Shown here piece by piece: positions 26,980 through 35,768 of a stretch of DNA of 64,000 nt; within the stretch, counting starts at the first letter, position 1, and each line of letters begins with the position of its first letter. Source of the stretch: Arthrobacter sp. P2b. GTDB lineage: Bacteria > Actinomycetota > Actinomycetes > Actinomycetales > Micrococcaceae. Under the pieces are notes generated by a model. That model was given only the letters and a program-made list of their open reading frames with translations, ran no database searches and was not told the DNA's origin. Where the stretch lies: positions 32,576 through 96,575 of the forward strand of contig NZ_FVZL01000015.1 in the NCBI RefSeq assembly GCF_900168295.1, in the 5' to 3' direction. Made by a program: the position numbers and the translations under genes.

Positions 26980-27623
26980 GCAGCAGGGTGGAGGCCGGGG
27001 ACCGCAGGTCCCGGAATCCGGAGGGCCGTGACAACGGACGGCGTCCTGATATGCGCCGCGTGGTGTACCGCGAAACCCACTCAACACGGGCGGCTGTTGC
27101 GATCGCCGCTGCAGTCCTGGTCACGGTGTTTGCCGCCTACGGCCTCCTGGAAGCCGCCGTACACGCCATCGGCCAACCGGCCTGGCTCATCGAACCGCAG
27201 GTGGCAGCGCAGCGTATCGTCGCGTTGCCCGCCGGCATAACCCCGCTTCTGCTTGGCGCCATCGGGGCCGTGGTTGCCATGGTTGGCCTGGTCTTTCTCC
27301 TCAACGGGATACTTCCCGGACGGCGTGCCCGGCACCTTCTCTCCGGCCACGCCCCCGGAAGGCCCGCCGTCGTGGTTGACGACGAAGTCATCGCCTCGTC
27401 GCTGGCCCGCCGCGCCAGGCTGGCGGCAAACGTCACCCCCGAACAGGTCATGGTGGTGGTCTCGCAGCGCCAGGTCCTGGTGAACGTGAGGCCCACGTCC
27501 GGCGTACCCGTCGACGAGGGAACAGTCCTCGCCGCCATCCAGGACGAGCTGGACCAGATGGCGCTGGATCCGTCACCTGCAGCCCGTGTCAACGTGGCAC
27601 CGTCAGGGGTGGTGGGCGCATGA
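26976..27623 (+). CDS. DUF6286-like membrane protein of the Asp23 operon
   Basis: A 215-residue protein with a charged N-terminus, two membrane helices (about 37-60 and 86-112) and a C-terminal soluble domain with DDEVIASSLARRARLAANVTPEQV and VLVNVRPTSGVPVD that looks like another Asp23-type module. The family name is a recollection (DUF6286), not a search result. GTG start overlaps the previous stop; its own stop overlaps the next ATG. Confidence 0.7.
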   Translation: MSSRVEAGDRRSRNPEGRDNGRRPDMRRVVYRETHSTRAAVAIAAAVLVTVFAAYGLLEAAVHAIGQPAWLIEPQVAAQRIVALPAGITPLLLGAIGAVVAMVGLVFLLNGILPGRRARHLLSGHAPGRPAVVVDDEVIASSLARRARLAANVTPEQVMVVVSQRQVLVNVRPTSGVPVDEGTVLAAIQDELDQMALDPSPAARVNVAPSGVVGA

Positions 27624-28231
27624 ACAGCACTCCAACCCTCCTCAACCGGATCCTGCTCACCATCCTGGGCCTGAAGCTCCTGGCGATCGGTCTCCTGCTG
27701 ATGCTGCTGGCCACCGTGCCCGCAGTCGCGGCGTGGTGGCACTCCTGGTCCCCGGGCGTGTGGAACGGGATCAACCAGATGTTCAACGCCACCAGGTTCC
27801 CGGGCCGGACCCAAAGCTGGCTGTGGATCATAGTGGCGCTGGTCCTGCTGCTGCTGATCGGGCTCATGGTGGCCTGGATCGCCCAGCAGGGAAAGGGACG
27901 GTCCAACGTTCTGGCCTCCGAGTACGATCCCGGTGAGGTTCCCGGTGACGTGCGGATTGGCGGGGGAGTGGCCGAGCAGGCCCTCAAACACGCCCTTGCC
28001 GGACGCCCGGACCTGGCCGGGGCCACCGTAACCACCTATGACGTCAAAGGAACCCCTGCCCTGAAGGTACGGCTCCTGCCGCGCCAGGGGGTGGCGCCGC
28101 ATCTGCTGGCCGCCGAAATCTCCGAGCTGCTGGCTGCACTCGAAACCGTCGTAGGCAGGGAAACGCCCGTGCTCATTCATATCGGCGCCGGTGCGCGGAC
28201 CCGCTTCGGCCGGGCCGAGCGGGTCCGCTGA
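27620..28231 (+). CDS. amaP: AmaP-like membrane anchor protein
   Basis: A 203-residue protein with two N-terminal membrane helices (about 10-35 and 66-90), a basic linker and a cytoplasmic domain (about 105-195), the layout of AmaP, which tethers Asp23 to the membrane. It is last in the five-gene operon (ATGA overlap with the DUF6286-like gene) and convergent with the alpha-glucosidase, only 4 bp away. Confidence 0.75.
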   Translation: MNSTPTLLNRILLTILGLKLLAIGLLLMLLATVPAVAAWWHSWSPGVWNGINQMFNATRFPGRTQSWLWIIVALVLLLLIGLMVAWIAQQGKGRSNVLASEYDPGEVPGDVRIGGGVAEQALKHALAGRPDLAGATVTTYDVKGTPALKVRLLPRQGVAPHLLAAEISELLAALETVVGRETPVLIHIGAGARTRFGRAERVR

Positions 28232-28235
28232 CAGG

Positions 28236-30041
28236 TCACTTCCTGAGAAGGTAGACGGCGTAGTCCACGGGGACCTCCCGCATTGCTGTCCACTCTTCGG
28301 CGGGTTCAGGCCCGCTGGAGAGGGCTACGGCGTACCCCTCAGGAACTGGTGCGGAGGCGAATCCCATGTTGGCGAGGACCAGGACGTCCCCATTATGGAA
28401 GGCCAGCAGGCCGCTGTCCGGCGCATGGACGTCAGCCCATGACACGGCGCCCCGGCCAAGTTTGTGTGCGAAACGGAAGGCAAGGGCGGCCCGGTAAAGC
28501 TCAAGCGTGGAGCCCTCCACGCCGTCCTGCCGGTCGGCAGCCAGGGGCCCGAAGCTCTCCGGCTGGGGGAGCCAGGGCTGCGCCGCCTGGCCATTGAGCC
28601 GATCCGAGAACCCGTAGCCCGGCAGGTCGCCGGACCAGGGGAGCGGCACCCGGCAGCCGTCCCGCCCGGTTTCAGCACCGCGTGTCCGGAAAAAAGTGGG
28701 GTCCTGCCGGGCGGCGGCCGGCAGCGTGGTGTGTTCCGGCAGGCCCAGTTCCTCGCCCTGGTACAGGTAGGCGGAGCCGGGCAAGGCCAGCGAAACCAGC
28801 GTGGCAGCGCGGGCACGGGCCAGTCCCAGGGCGGCATCCGGCTGCTCGTCATCCGCGGCGATGCCCTTGGGGAAGGCTGTGGGATCGGACAGCCCGAAAC
28901 GGGTGGGATGGCGGACGGTGTCATGGTTGCTCAGGACCCAGGTGCAGGGCGCGCCAACGGACGCTGCGGCCGCAAGGGAGGCTTCCACAGCCTCAGCCAG
29001 GCGTTCAGCGTCCCAGCCGGCCAGCAGGAAATCGAAATTGAATGCCTGCTGCATCTCGTCGGGTCGGACGTAGAGTGCCAGCCGTTCCGCCGGCTCCACC
29101 CAGGCTTCCGCCACCATCATCCGGTCGCTGCCGTACTCTGCCAGGACCCGGTGCCAGTCACGGTAGATTTCGTGCACGCCGTCCTGGTCGAAAAACGGCG
29201 ACGGCGGGTACACCGGAGACACAGCACGGTGCGGTTCTTCGGCGTCGGTATGGGCGCCGGGCGCGTCGCCGGGTGGTGTTGGACCAGGGCGCGTGCCGGC
29301 GGTGCCTTCCACCATGGCAGCCACGCCGTCCCAGTCGGGCAGGCCTTTTTCCTTGACCATGCCATGGGCTACATCCACCCTGAAGCCGTCAACGCCCCGG
29401 TCCAGCCAGAAACGGAGAACCGACCGCATCTCTTCCTGTACCTCCGGGTTTTCCCAGTTCAGGTCCGGCTGCTTGGTATCAAACAGGTGCAGGTACCAGT
29501 CGCCGGGGGAGCCGTCAGCGGCGGGGATCCTGCTCCAGGCAGGCCCGCCGAAGATCGACCGCCAGTTGTTCGGTGCCCGGTTGCCGTCCCCTGACCCGGG
29601 AATCTCGTCCCTGCCGGGGCGGAAGATGTAGCGCTCCCGTTCCGGTGACCCCGGAGGCGAGGCCAGCGCGGCCTGGAACCATACGTGTTCGTCTGAGGTG
29701 TGGTTGGGAACCAGGTCCACAATGACTTTCATGCCCCTGCTGTGAGCATCCTGCAACATAGCGTCGAAGTCGGCCAGCGAGCCGAACAGCGGGTCCACCT
29801 GGCGGTAGTCCGCGACGTCATACCCGCCGTCGGCCTGCGGCGACTTGTAGAACGGGGACAGCCAGATCGCGTCTACCCCCAGGCGCTCCAGGTAGGGAAG
29901 GCGGGCCACTATGCCGCGCAGATCGCCCATGCCGTCGCCGTTTCCATCGGCGAAGGAGCGGGGGTAAATCTGGTAGACAACAGCGTCCGCCCACCATTCG
30001 GAACGGGCCGGGGCGGCGGCAGGAACGCTCAGGTTGGACAT
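28236..30041 (-). CDS. GH13 alpha-glucosidase
   Basis: A 601-residue GH13 enzyme of the alpha-glucosidase/oligo-1,6-glucosidase type, hydrolysing alpha-glucosides from the non-reducing end in the cytoplasm (no signal peptide). Conserved regions: DLVPNHTSDEH, nucleophile Asp in GFRVDVAHG, acid Glu in MVAEAWVEP, and SNHDTVRHPTR. A proline/glycine-rich insert lies near residue 250. ATG 30041 has GAGAGGAA upstream; an earlier ATG at 30095 has none. It is divergent from the sugar importer across a LacI-type operator. Sucrose, maltose or trehalose-type substrates are all possible. Confidence 0.9.
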   Translation of the reverse strand: MSNLSVPAAAPARSEWWADAVVYQIYPRSFADGNGDGMGDLRGIVARLPYLERLGVDAIWLSPFYKSPQADGGYDVADYRQVDPLFGSLADFDAMLQDAHSRGMKVIVDLVPNHTSDEHVWFQAALASPPGSPERERYIFRPGRDEIPGSGDGNRAPNNWRSIFGGPAWSRIPAADGSPGDWYLHLFDTKQPDLNWENPEVQEEMRSVLRFWLDRGVDGFRVDVAHGMVKEKGLPDWDGVAAMVEGTAGTRPGPTPPGDAPGAHTDAEEPHRAVSPVYPPSPFFDQDGVHEIYRDWHRVLAEYGSDRMMVAEAWVEPAERLALYVRPDEMQQAFNFDFLLAGWDAERLAEAVEASLAAAASVGAPCTWVLSNHDTVRHPTRFGLSDPTAFPKGIAADDEQPDAALGLARARAATLVSLALPGSAYLYQGEELGLPEHTTLPAAARQDPTFFRTRGAETGRDGCRVPLPWSGDLPGYGFSDRLNGQAAQPWLPQPESFGPLAADRQDGVEGSTLELYRAALAFRFAHKLGRGAVSWADVHAPDSGLLAFHNGDVLVLANMGFASAPVPEGYAVALSSGPEPAEEWTAMREVPVDYAVYLLRK

Positions 30042-30068
30042 TTGGTTCCTCTCAGATAACTTTTTGAT

Positions 30069-30081
30069 GTAAACGCTTGCA
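30069..30081. promoter_or_regulatory. LacI-type operator between alpha-glucosidase and sugar ABC operon
   Basis: GTAAACGCTTGCA is a CG-centred LacI-type dyad, 28 bases before the alpha-glucosidase start and 100 bases before the binding protein start. It matches the levansucrase site in 12 of 13 bases. Confidence 0.75.
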
Positions 30082-30092
30082 TTACCCGCAGT

Positions 30093-30107
30093 CACATTAC
30101 TAGTGTG
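30093..30107. promoter_or_regulatory. Second dyad in the same divergent region
   Basis: CACATTACTAGTGTG is a pseudo-palindrome (CACA..TA.TA..TGTG) 11 bases after the LacI-type site. It may be a second operator or overlap the minus-10 region of the ABC operon (TACTAG at 30098). Confidence 0.4.
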
Positions 30108-30181
30108 ATGGTCACCACAACAACCTCACCAAACAAGCGCACTGTCGACTTACTTGTCACTCAGCGAGGAGCTTCAAGCTA

Positions 30182-31471
30182 ATGAAAACCCCTAGATTCC
30201 TTCTTCCGGCTGCCACTGCCGGTGTCCTTGCCCTGACCTTGTCTGCCTGTGGCGGCGGAGGCGGCGGCGGGACCACGGGCGGCGGCGGGACCGACGCCGA
30301 AGCAAACCTGGACAGCCGGGGCCCCATCACCTACGTACAGGGCAAGGACAACAGCAACGTGGTGCGTCCGCTGATCGAAAAGTGGAACGCTGCCCACCCT
30401 GACGAGAAGGTCACGTTCAAGGAACAGACCGACCAGGCCGACCAGCAGCACGATGACCTCGTGCAGAACTTCCAGGCCAAGAACGCGGATTACGACGTTG
30501 CCAGCGTGGATGTTGTGTGGACTGCTGAATTCGCAGCCAAGGGGTGGCTGCAGCCGCTCAAGGACAAGATGGCTGTGGAAACCGAGGGCATGCTCGAACC
30601 CACCGTTGAGGCCGGTTCCTATAAGGGCACCCTCTACGCGGCTCCGGTCTCCTCCGATGGCGGCATCCTCTACTACCGCAAGGACCTGGTGCCCGAAGCG
30701 CCCAAGACCTGGGCCGAGATGATGGAGATGTGCTCCATTGCCAAGGCCAACAACATCGGGTGCTACTCAGGCCAGTTCAAGCAGTATGAAGGCCTCACCG
30801 TTAATGCTTCCGAGGCCATCAACTCTGCCGGCGGTTCTGTCCTGGATGACGAGGGCAAGCCGAACCTGAACACCCCGGAAGCTGAAGAAGGCCTGAACAA
30901 CCTGGTGGAAGCCTTCAAGAACGGGAACATTCCCGCTGAGGCGATCACTTACCAGGAAGAGGAAAGCCGCCGTGCCTTCCAGGAAGGCAAGCTGCTGTTC
31001 CTCCGCAACTGGCCTTACGTGTACAACCTGGCCACCACTGAAGGTTCCTCGCAGGTGAAGGACGTTCTGGGCATGGCTGCCCTGCCCGGCGCGGATGGCC
31101 CCGGTGCCTCGTCCCTCGGCGGCCACAGCGCAGCCATCAGCGTCTACTCCGACCACAAGGCGACCGCCCTGGACTTCGTCAAATTCCTGATCGAAGAGGA
31201 ACAGCAGAAGTTCTTCGCAACCCAGGGGTCCCTGGCTCCGGTCTTCGGTGCCCTCTATGAGGACCAGGAACTGGTTGCCAAGCTGCCGTACCTGCCGGTC
31301 CTGAAGACCTCCATCGAGAACGCTGTTCCCCGTCCGGTGACGCCGTTCTACCCCGCTGTCACCCAGGCAATCCAGGAAAATGCCTACGCGGCACTGAAGG
31401 GTGAAAAGCCTGCCAAGGATGCGCTGTCCGACATGCAGAAGTCGATCGAGACCGCCGGCGCGGGATCGTAG
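30182..31471 (+). CDS. ABC sugar-binding lipoprotein (family 1)
   Basis: A 429-residue extracytoplasmic binding protein with a lipoprotein signal (LSACGGG, Cys near residue 22), then a Gly-rich linker. The family-1 carbohydrate-binding fold is seen in DYDVASVDVVWTAEFAAKGWLQPL, GGILYYRKDLVPEAPKTWAEM, FLRNWPYVYNLA and GGHSAAISVYSDHKATALDFVKFL. GAGGAG lies 9 bases before ATG. It heads an importer operon next to an alpha-glucosidase, so alpha-glucosides such as trehalose, maltose or sucrose are likely ligands. Confidence 0.9.
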   Translation: MKTPRFLLPAATAGVLALTLSACGGGGGGGTTGGGGTDAEANLDSRGPITYVQGKDNSNVVRPLIEKWNAAHPDEKVTFKEQTDQADQQHDDLVQNFQAKNADYDVASVDVVWTAEFAAKGWLQPLKDKMAVETEGMLEPTVEAGSYKGTLYAAPVSSDGGILYYRKDLVPEAPKTWAEMMEMCSIAKANNIGCYSGQFKQYEGLTVNASEAINSAGGSVLDDEGKPNLNTPEAEEGLNNLVEAFKNGNIPAEAITYQEEESRRAFQEGKLLFLRNWPYVYNLATTEGSSQVKDVLGMAALPGADGPGASSLGGHSAAISVYSDHKATALDFVKFLIEEEQQKFFATQGSLAPVFGALYEDQELVAKLPYLPVLKTSIENAVPRPVTPFYPAVTQAIQENAYAALKGEKPAKDALSDMQKSIETAGAGS

Positions 31472-31477
31472 CAAACC

Positions 31478-32512
31478 ATGGCTACCGAATTGGGCCCGAC
31501 GCCGGTCAAGCCGGCGTCGGGCGCCGCCCCGGTCCACCACGGACCTAAGGGTGTAGGCGAAGACAACAAGATCCTCAGCCAGGGCAAGTGGGCCACCTGG
31601 CTTCTTGCCCCGACCATCATTGCCCTGGGTATTGTGATCGTTTACCCGATCATCAGTGCCATCGTCATGTCCTTCCAGAAGGACGCGGGACTCGATCCGG
31701 TTACAGGTCTGTTTACGGCCGGCGGCCCGGCGGGCATCCAGAACTATGTGAACTGGCTGGGGCAGCAGTGTGCGGCCCAAGGGGGCGGCACGGTCGCTTG
31801 TCCGCCCGGCACCCTCGGAGGCCAGTTCTGGACGGCGACAGGCACCACGTTCCTGTTCACGGTGGTTACTGTGGCCTTCGAAACCGTCCTCGGTTTCTGG
31901 ATGGCCATGATCATGTCCCGGACGTTCAAGGGCCGTGGGCTGGTCCGCGCGGCTGTGCTCGTCCCATGGGCTATCCCCACCGCCGTTACCGCCCAGCTGT
32001 GGCTCTTTATGTTCGATTTCAACGGCATCATCAATAAGCTGTTCAATGTCTCCATCCTGTGGACCGGCAGTGAGTGGCCCGCAAAATGGGCGGTGATCAT
32101 TGCTGACACCTGGAAGACCACGCCGTTTATGGCGCTGCTCATTCTTGCCGGCCTGCAGATGATCCCTGCCGAAGTGTATGAAGCCGCAAAGGTTGACGGC
32201 ACCACCGCCTGGCAGCGTTTCCGGCTGATCACCCTGCCGCTTGTGAAGCCTGCACTGATGGTCGCCATCCTGTTCCGTACCCTGGACGCGCTGCGTATGT
32301 TTGACCTTCCGTACATCCTCACCGGCGGTGCCAACAACACCACTACGCTGTCCATCCTGGTGATTAACCAGATTAGGCAAGGGTTTAATTCAGCAGCCGC
32401 GTTGTCCACTATTACGTTCATCATCATCTTCCTGGTCGCCTTTATCTTCGTCCGGTTCCTTGGTGCGAATGTTGTGGAGCAAAGCGGAGCCACCGGCAAG
32501 GGGAAGAAATGA
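31478..32512 (+). CDS. ABC sugar permease (MalF/ThuF type)
   Basis: A 344-residue inner-membrane permease with a long hydrophilic N-terminus (about 45 residues), six helices and the EAA loop YEAAKVDGTTAWQRFRLITLPLVKPAL that contacts the ATPase. It starts 6 bases after the binding-protein stop and overlaps the next permease by ATGA. Confidence 0.9.
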   Translation: MATELGPTPVKPASGAAPVHHGPKGVGEDNKILSQGKWATWLLAPTIIALGIVIVYPIISAIVMSFQKDAGLDPVTGLFTAGGPAGIQNYVNWLGQQCAAQGGGTVACPPGTLGGQFWTATGTTFLFTVVTVAFETVLGFWMAMIMSRTFKGRGLVRAAVLVPWAIPTAVTAQLWLFMFDFNGIINKLFNVSILWTGSEWPAKWAVIIADTWKTTPFMALLILAGLQMIPAEVYEAAKVDGTTAWQRFRLITLPLVKPALMVAILFRTLDALRMFDLPYILTGGANNTTTLSILVINQIRQGFNSAAALSTITFIIIFLVAFIFVRFLGANVVEQSGATGKGKK

Positions 32513-33405
32513 CAACCACAGCTGCCTCAACGGCATTGCGGGCGGAGCAGGACAAGGGGCGTAAGGCTTCGCAGACCCGTGAAAAGTGGGCGAGCGCCAG
32601 GACGTACATCAGCGCCGCCGTCATCCTGGTCTGGTGCCTTGCACCCGCGTACTGGATGGTGGTGACGGCCTTCCGTGAAGTGGGCTTCACCTACGACACG
32701 ACGCCCTGGCCCACCCATGTGACGCTGGACAACTTCATCACGGCCTTCGATACCTCGTTCGGAAACCGGTTCGGCCAGGCCCTGCTGAACAGTATTTTTA
32801 TTGGCGTCACTGTCACGGTGATCTCGCTGGTAATCGGTGTGTTCGCCGCGTACGCACTCGCACGCCTGAACTTCCGGTTCAAGTACCTGGTGCTGGGCTT
32901 CATCCTCGGCGCTTCCATGTTCCCCGGCGTTGCCCTGATCACCCCGCTGTTCCAGCTGTTCACCAACATCGGCTGGATGGGCAGCTACCAGGCCCTGATC
33001 ATCCCGAACATCTCCTTCGTCCTGCCGCTCACCGTCTACACCCTGACCTCCTTCTTCCGCGAGATGCCGTGGGAGCTCGAGGAATCAGCCCGTGTTGACG
33101 GCTGCACGCAGGGCCAGGCGTTCCGGAAGGTGATCATGCCACTGGCAGCACCGGCCATCTTCACCACCGCGATCCTGGCGTTCATCTCCTCCTGGAACGA
33201 GTTCCTGATCGCCAGCCAGCTGTCGAATGAGGCCACGAAACCGGTCACGGTTGCCATTGCCAGCTTTGCCGGCGCGCAGCCGAACCAGATCCCGTACACG
33301 GCCATCATGGCTGCGGGCACCATCGTCACCATTCCGCTGGTGATCCTGGTGCTGGTCTTCCAGCGCAAGATTGTGGCCGGCCTGACGGCAGGTGCAGTCA
33401 AGTGA
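32509..33405 (+). CDS. ABC sugar permease (MalG/ThuG type)
   Basis: A 298-residue permease with six helices and an EAA loop (LEESARVDGCTQGQAFRKVIMPLAAPAI). It pairs with the upstream MalF-like protein. No ATPase gene follows: in actinobacteria a shared MsiK-type ATPase elsewhere in the genome usually serves such importers. Confidence 0.9.
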   Translation: MTTTAASTALRAEQDKGRKASQTREKWASARTYISAAVILVWCLAPAYWMVVTAFREVGFTYDTTPWPTHVTLDNFITAFDTSFGNRFGQALLNSIFIGVTVTVISLVIGVFAAYALARLNFRFKYLVLGFILGASMFPGVALITPLFQLFTNIGWMGSYQALIIPNISFVLPLTVYTLTSFFREMPWELEESARVDGCTQGQAFRKVIMPLAAPAIFTTAILAFISSWNEFLIASQLSNEATKPVTVAIASFAGAQPNQIPYTAIMAAGTIVTIPLVILVLVFQRKIVAGLTAGAVK

Positions 33406-33650
33406 CGGGCGATGCTTCCCGTTCCCGCTCCACGGGGGCGGGAAGCAGCCGCCGGCGTGCCAGGTCCGGCGAGGACTTCGACATCATCATCGGATTCCTC
33501 GGTTTTTGGGCCCTGGTTCTGCTGGTCGTCACCGTCTGGATGGAGGTGACCGCCCAGCCCGCCCTCGGCTGGGCCCTTGGCCTGCTGGCAACGCTCCTGG
33601 CGCTGTACGGCATGGTGCGGCTGCGCCGCAAGCTCCCGGCACGCAGGTAA
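33402..33650 (+). CDS. Small two-helix membrane protein of the sugar operon
   Basis: An 82-residue protein with a basic, Ser/Arg-rich N-terminus (about 1-23) and two hydrophobic helices (about 28-47 and 53-72), ending in a basic tail. GTG start overlaps the permease stop as GTGA, which makes it a true gene of the operon. I recognise no family; it may be an accessory of the importer. Confidence 0.65.
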   Translation: MTGDASRSRSTGAGSSRRRARSGEDFDIIIGFLGFWALVLLVVTVWMEVTAQPALGWALGLLATLLALYGMVRLRRKLPARR

Positions 33651-33765
33651 CAGGTCACATCCCGCTGCGTTTAACGCCGCGCCTGGACGGGATGCAAAAA
33701 TACGAAGGTTTGGGGTAACGCAGGGCGGAGCGCCTTACGCTGCAAGGAGTTATTGAGGGGACACC

Positions 33766-34818
33766 GTGGCACGCACAACTGAGAGGTCCCAACGGGGCGG
33801 CCACAACGGCGTCAGTATCGAGGACGTTGCTGCGGCGGCAGGTGTCTCAACTGCCACAGTGTCGCGGGCGGTCCGGGGACTGCCCCGGGTTTCGCCGGCA
33901 ACCCGGGAAAAGATCCTCGAGGTTGCCGCGAACCTGGGCTACGTGGCGTCGTCGTCCGCCTCCGGCCTTGCCACCGGCCGCACCAAGACCATCGGTGTTC
34001 TGGCTCCGTTCGTCAGCCGGTGGTTCTTTTCCAAGGCCATTGAGGGGGCTGACCGGGAACTCCATGCCCGGCACTACAACCTCTCCCTCTTCAACCTGGG
34101 CGGGCACGGCAGCAACCGCGAACGGCTGTTCAGCAAGACCATGGTCTACAAGCAGATTGACGCCCTCCTGGTCCTGTGTATGGCGTTGACGCACGAAGAG
34201 CTGGACCACCTGCAGAAGATCGATATCCCGCTGGTTGTGGTGGGCGGCCATGTGGAAGAGTGCGCCTACATCGGCATCGATGACTACGCCGCCGCCTCAA
34301 CAGCCGTCCGGCACCTCATCGACCTGGGCCACCGGGACATCGCCCTGTTGCATGGCGACGACGAGACTGACCTCAACTTCGATGTTCCCCGCGTGCGTAT
34401 CCTGGCGTTCAAGGACGTGATGACGGCGGCCGGACTTCCCACCCGGCCGGAGTGGGACGAATGGGGCGACTTCACTGTACGAAGCGGGCAGGAGGCCCTT
34501 CGCAGGCTGTGGTCCAGGCCGGGCGACAAACCAACCGCTATTTTCTGCGCCTCGGACGAAATGGCCATGGGGGTCATCTTCGAAGCATCCAGGCTTGGTG
34601 TCCGGGTGCCGGAGGACCTCTCGGTGGTGGGCATCGATAACCACGATTTTGCCGATCCCATGGGCCTGACCACAGTAGGGCAGCGGCCGGATGAGCAGGC
34701 GGAGCTGGCCACCAAGATGCTCCTTGACGAACTGGACGGCCAGCTGGGATCAGTCCAGTCCGCCGTCGCGCCCCACGAACTTATCGTGCGGCGCACCACG
34801 GCCCCGCCGCAGGGCTAA
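33766..34818 (+). CDS. LacI-family transcriptional regulator
   Basis: A 350-residue regulator: N-terminal helix-turn-helix and hinge (SIEDVAAAAGVSTATVSRAV, then LATGRTKTIGVL) and a periplasmic-binding-type effector domain (about 75-345; blocks HLIDLGHRDIALLHG, AIFCASDEMAMG, DLSVVGIDNHDFADP). GTG start, GAGGGG 5 bases before it. It follows the sugar ABC operon and is the best candidate for binding both LacI-type operators at 23878 and 30069, likely releasing them when an alpha-glucoside is present. Confidence 0.9.
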   Translation: MARTTERSQRGGHNGVSIEDVAAAAGVSTATVSRAVRGLPRVSPATREKILEVAANLGYVASSSASGLATGRTKTIGVLAPFVSRWFFSKAIEGADRELHARHYNLSLFNLGGHGSNRERLFSKTMVYKQIDALLVLCMALTHEELDHLQKIDIPLVVVGGHVEECAYIGIDDYAAASTAVRHLIDLGHRDIALLHGDDETDLNFDVPRVRILAFKDVMTAAGLPTRPEWDEWGDFTVRSGQEALRRLWSRPGDKPTAIFCASDEMAMGVIFEASRLGVRVPEDLSVVGIDNHDFADPMGLTTVGQRPDEQAELATKMLLDELDGQLGSVQSAVAPHELIVRRTTAPPQG

Positions 34819-34849
34819 CAGTCCTGCTACGTCCGAAGGCGCGCGGCCG

Positions 34850-35734
34850 TCAGGACGCGCGGGCCAGTTGCCGGATGGGGATCCACCGGGACGCCAGCCG
34901 GCGGTACGCGGCGGCCGCTCCGGTCATGTCGCCCTCCGCAAGGCACTCGATGCCCAGCCGGATGTCCATGGGGGAATCGTCCGGATACACCTTGTCCGCC
35001 ACGGCGCCATAATCCAGTTCCACCATGGACTCCACGTGGAACTGTTCCAGCCACTCCGTGAGCTGGGCCAGATCGTCCAGCATGTCCAGGTCAGGTGCCG
35101 CCAGCGCCAGATTCGCCACTGCGTAGCGGGCGCGTTCCAGCGCTTCGGTGATGGGCGCCCACACCCGCACGGTCAGGATCCGCCCGGCGGCCTCCACCAC
35201 GTCTTTGTGGTCCGACTCCATGAACAGCGAGAACCAGCTGAACGGGATTCCCCACGTGGACGCCCGCGTGTGCACCCGGATGGAACCGTCGCGGGCCTTG
35301 ACCAGGTCGATCCGTTCCTGGTGCCGGTCCCGCTGCTCCTCGGGGATCAACAGTTCGGCCAGCGGACCGTGAATCCCTTCCATCAGGGCGTTGGCCGCCA
35401 GCCCCGCCCGCAGGACCAGCTGGCTGGGACAGTACAGGAGCACCGGTTCGGAGTCGGCGTCGTCGTCGGACGTTCCGCCCTGGGAAGCCGGCGCCGTGGT
35501 GACGCGGACCAGGTCGGTGCGGCCCGTGGGGAACGGATCACCGCCGGAGCGCGTGATGCGGCCCAGGGATGCCAGCAGTTCAGCGTTTTCGACGGCGGCA
35601 CGCGAGGCGGTGCGTGCGCCGGCGGCCTGGATGGCCGGGCGTTGCTCTTCCGGGAACGCGTCGAGGGGTTCGTAGACGCGCAGGGTCGAGGAGAATGGCA
35701 GGCCGGCCTGGCCCCGGTAGAGGTTTCCGGTCAT
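34850..35734 (-). CDS. Conserved-looking soluble protein of unknown function
   Basis: A 294-residue protein without signal peptide or membrane helices. It is acidic, rich in helix-forming residues, with recognisable stretches LYRGQAGLPFSSTLRVYEPLDAF at the start (shortened here), HTRASTWGIPFSWFSLF in the middle and YRRLASRWIPIRQLARAS at the end. I recognise no domain. ATG 35734 has AAGGAGA upstream. It lies 34 bp downstream of the exonuclease III gene on the same strand, so cotranscription is likely. Confidence 0.65.
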   Translation of the reverse strand: MTGNLYRGQAGLPFSSTLRVYEPLDAFPEEQRPAIQAAGARTASRAAVENAELLASLGRITRSGGDPFPTGRTDLVRVTTAPASQGGTSDDDADSEPVLLYCPSQLVLRAGLAANALMEGIHGPLAELLIPEEQRDRHQERIDLVKARDGSIRVHTRASTWGIPFSWFSLFMESDHKDVVEAAGRILTVRVWAPITEALERARYAVANLALAAPDLDMLDDLAQLTEWLEQFHVESMVELDYGAVADKVYPDDSPMDIRLGIECLAEGDMTGAAAAYRRLASRWIPIRQLARAS

Positions 35735-35768
35735 CACGGTCTCCTTGGAAGGGTCCAGGGGGCTGCCA

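Noticed and set aside
33716..33741. LacI operator before the lacI-type gene
   Set aside because: The dyad GTAA..TTAC here does not share the AA(A/G)CGCTT core of the two operators found, so autoregulation at this site is not supported.
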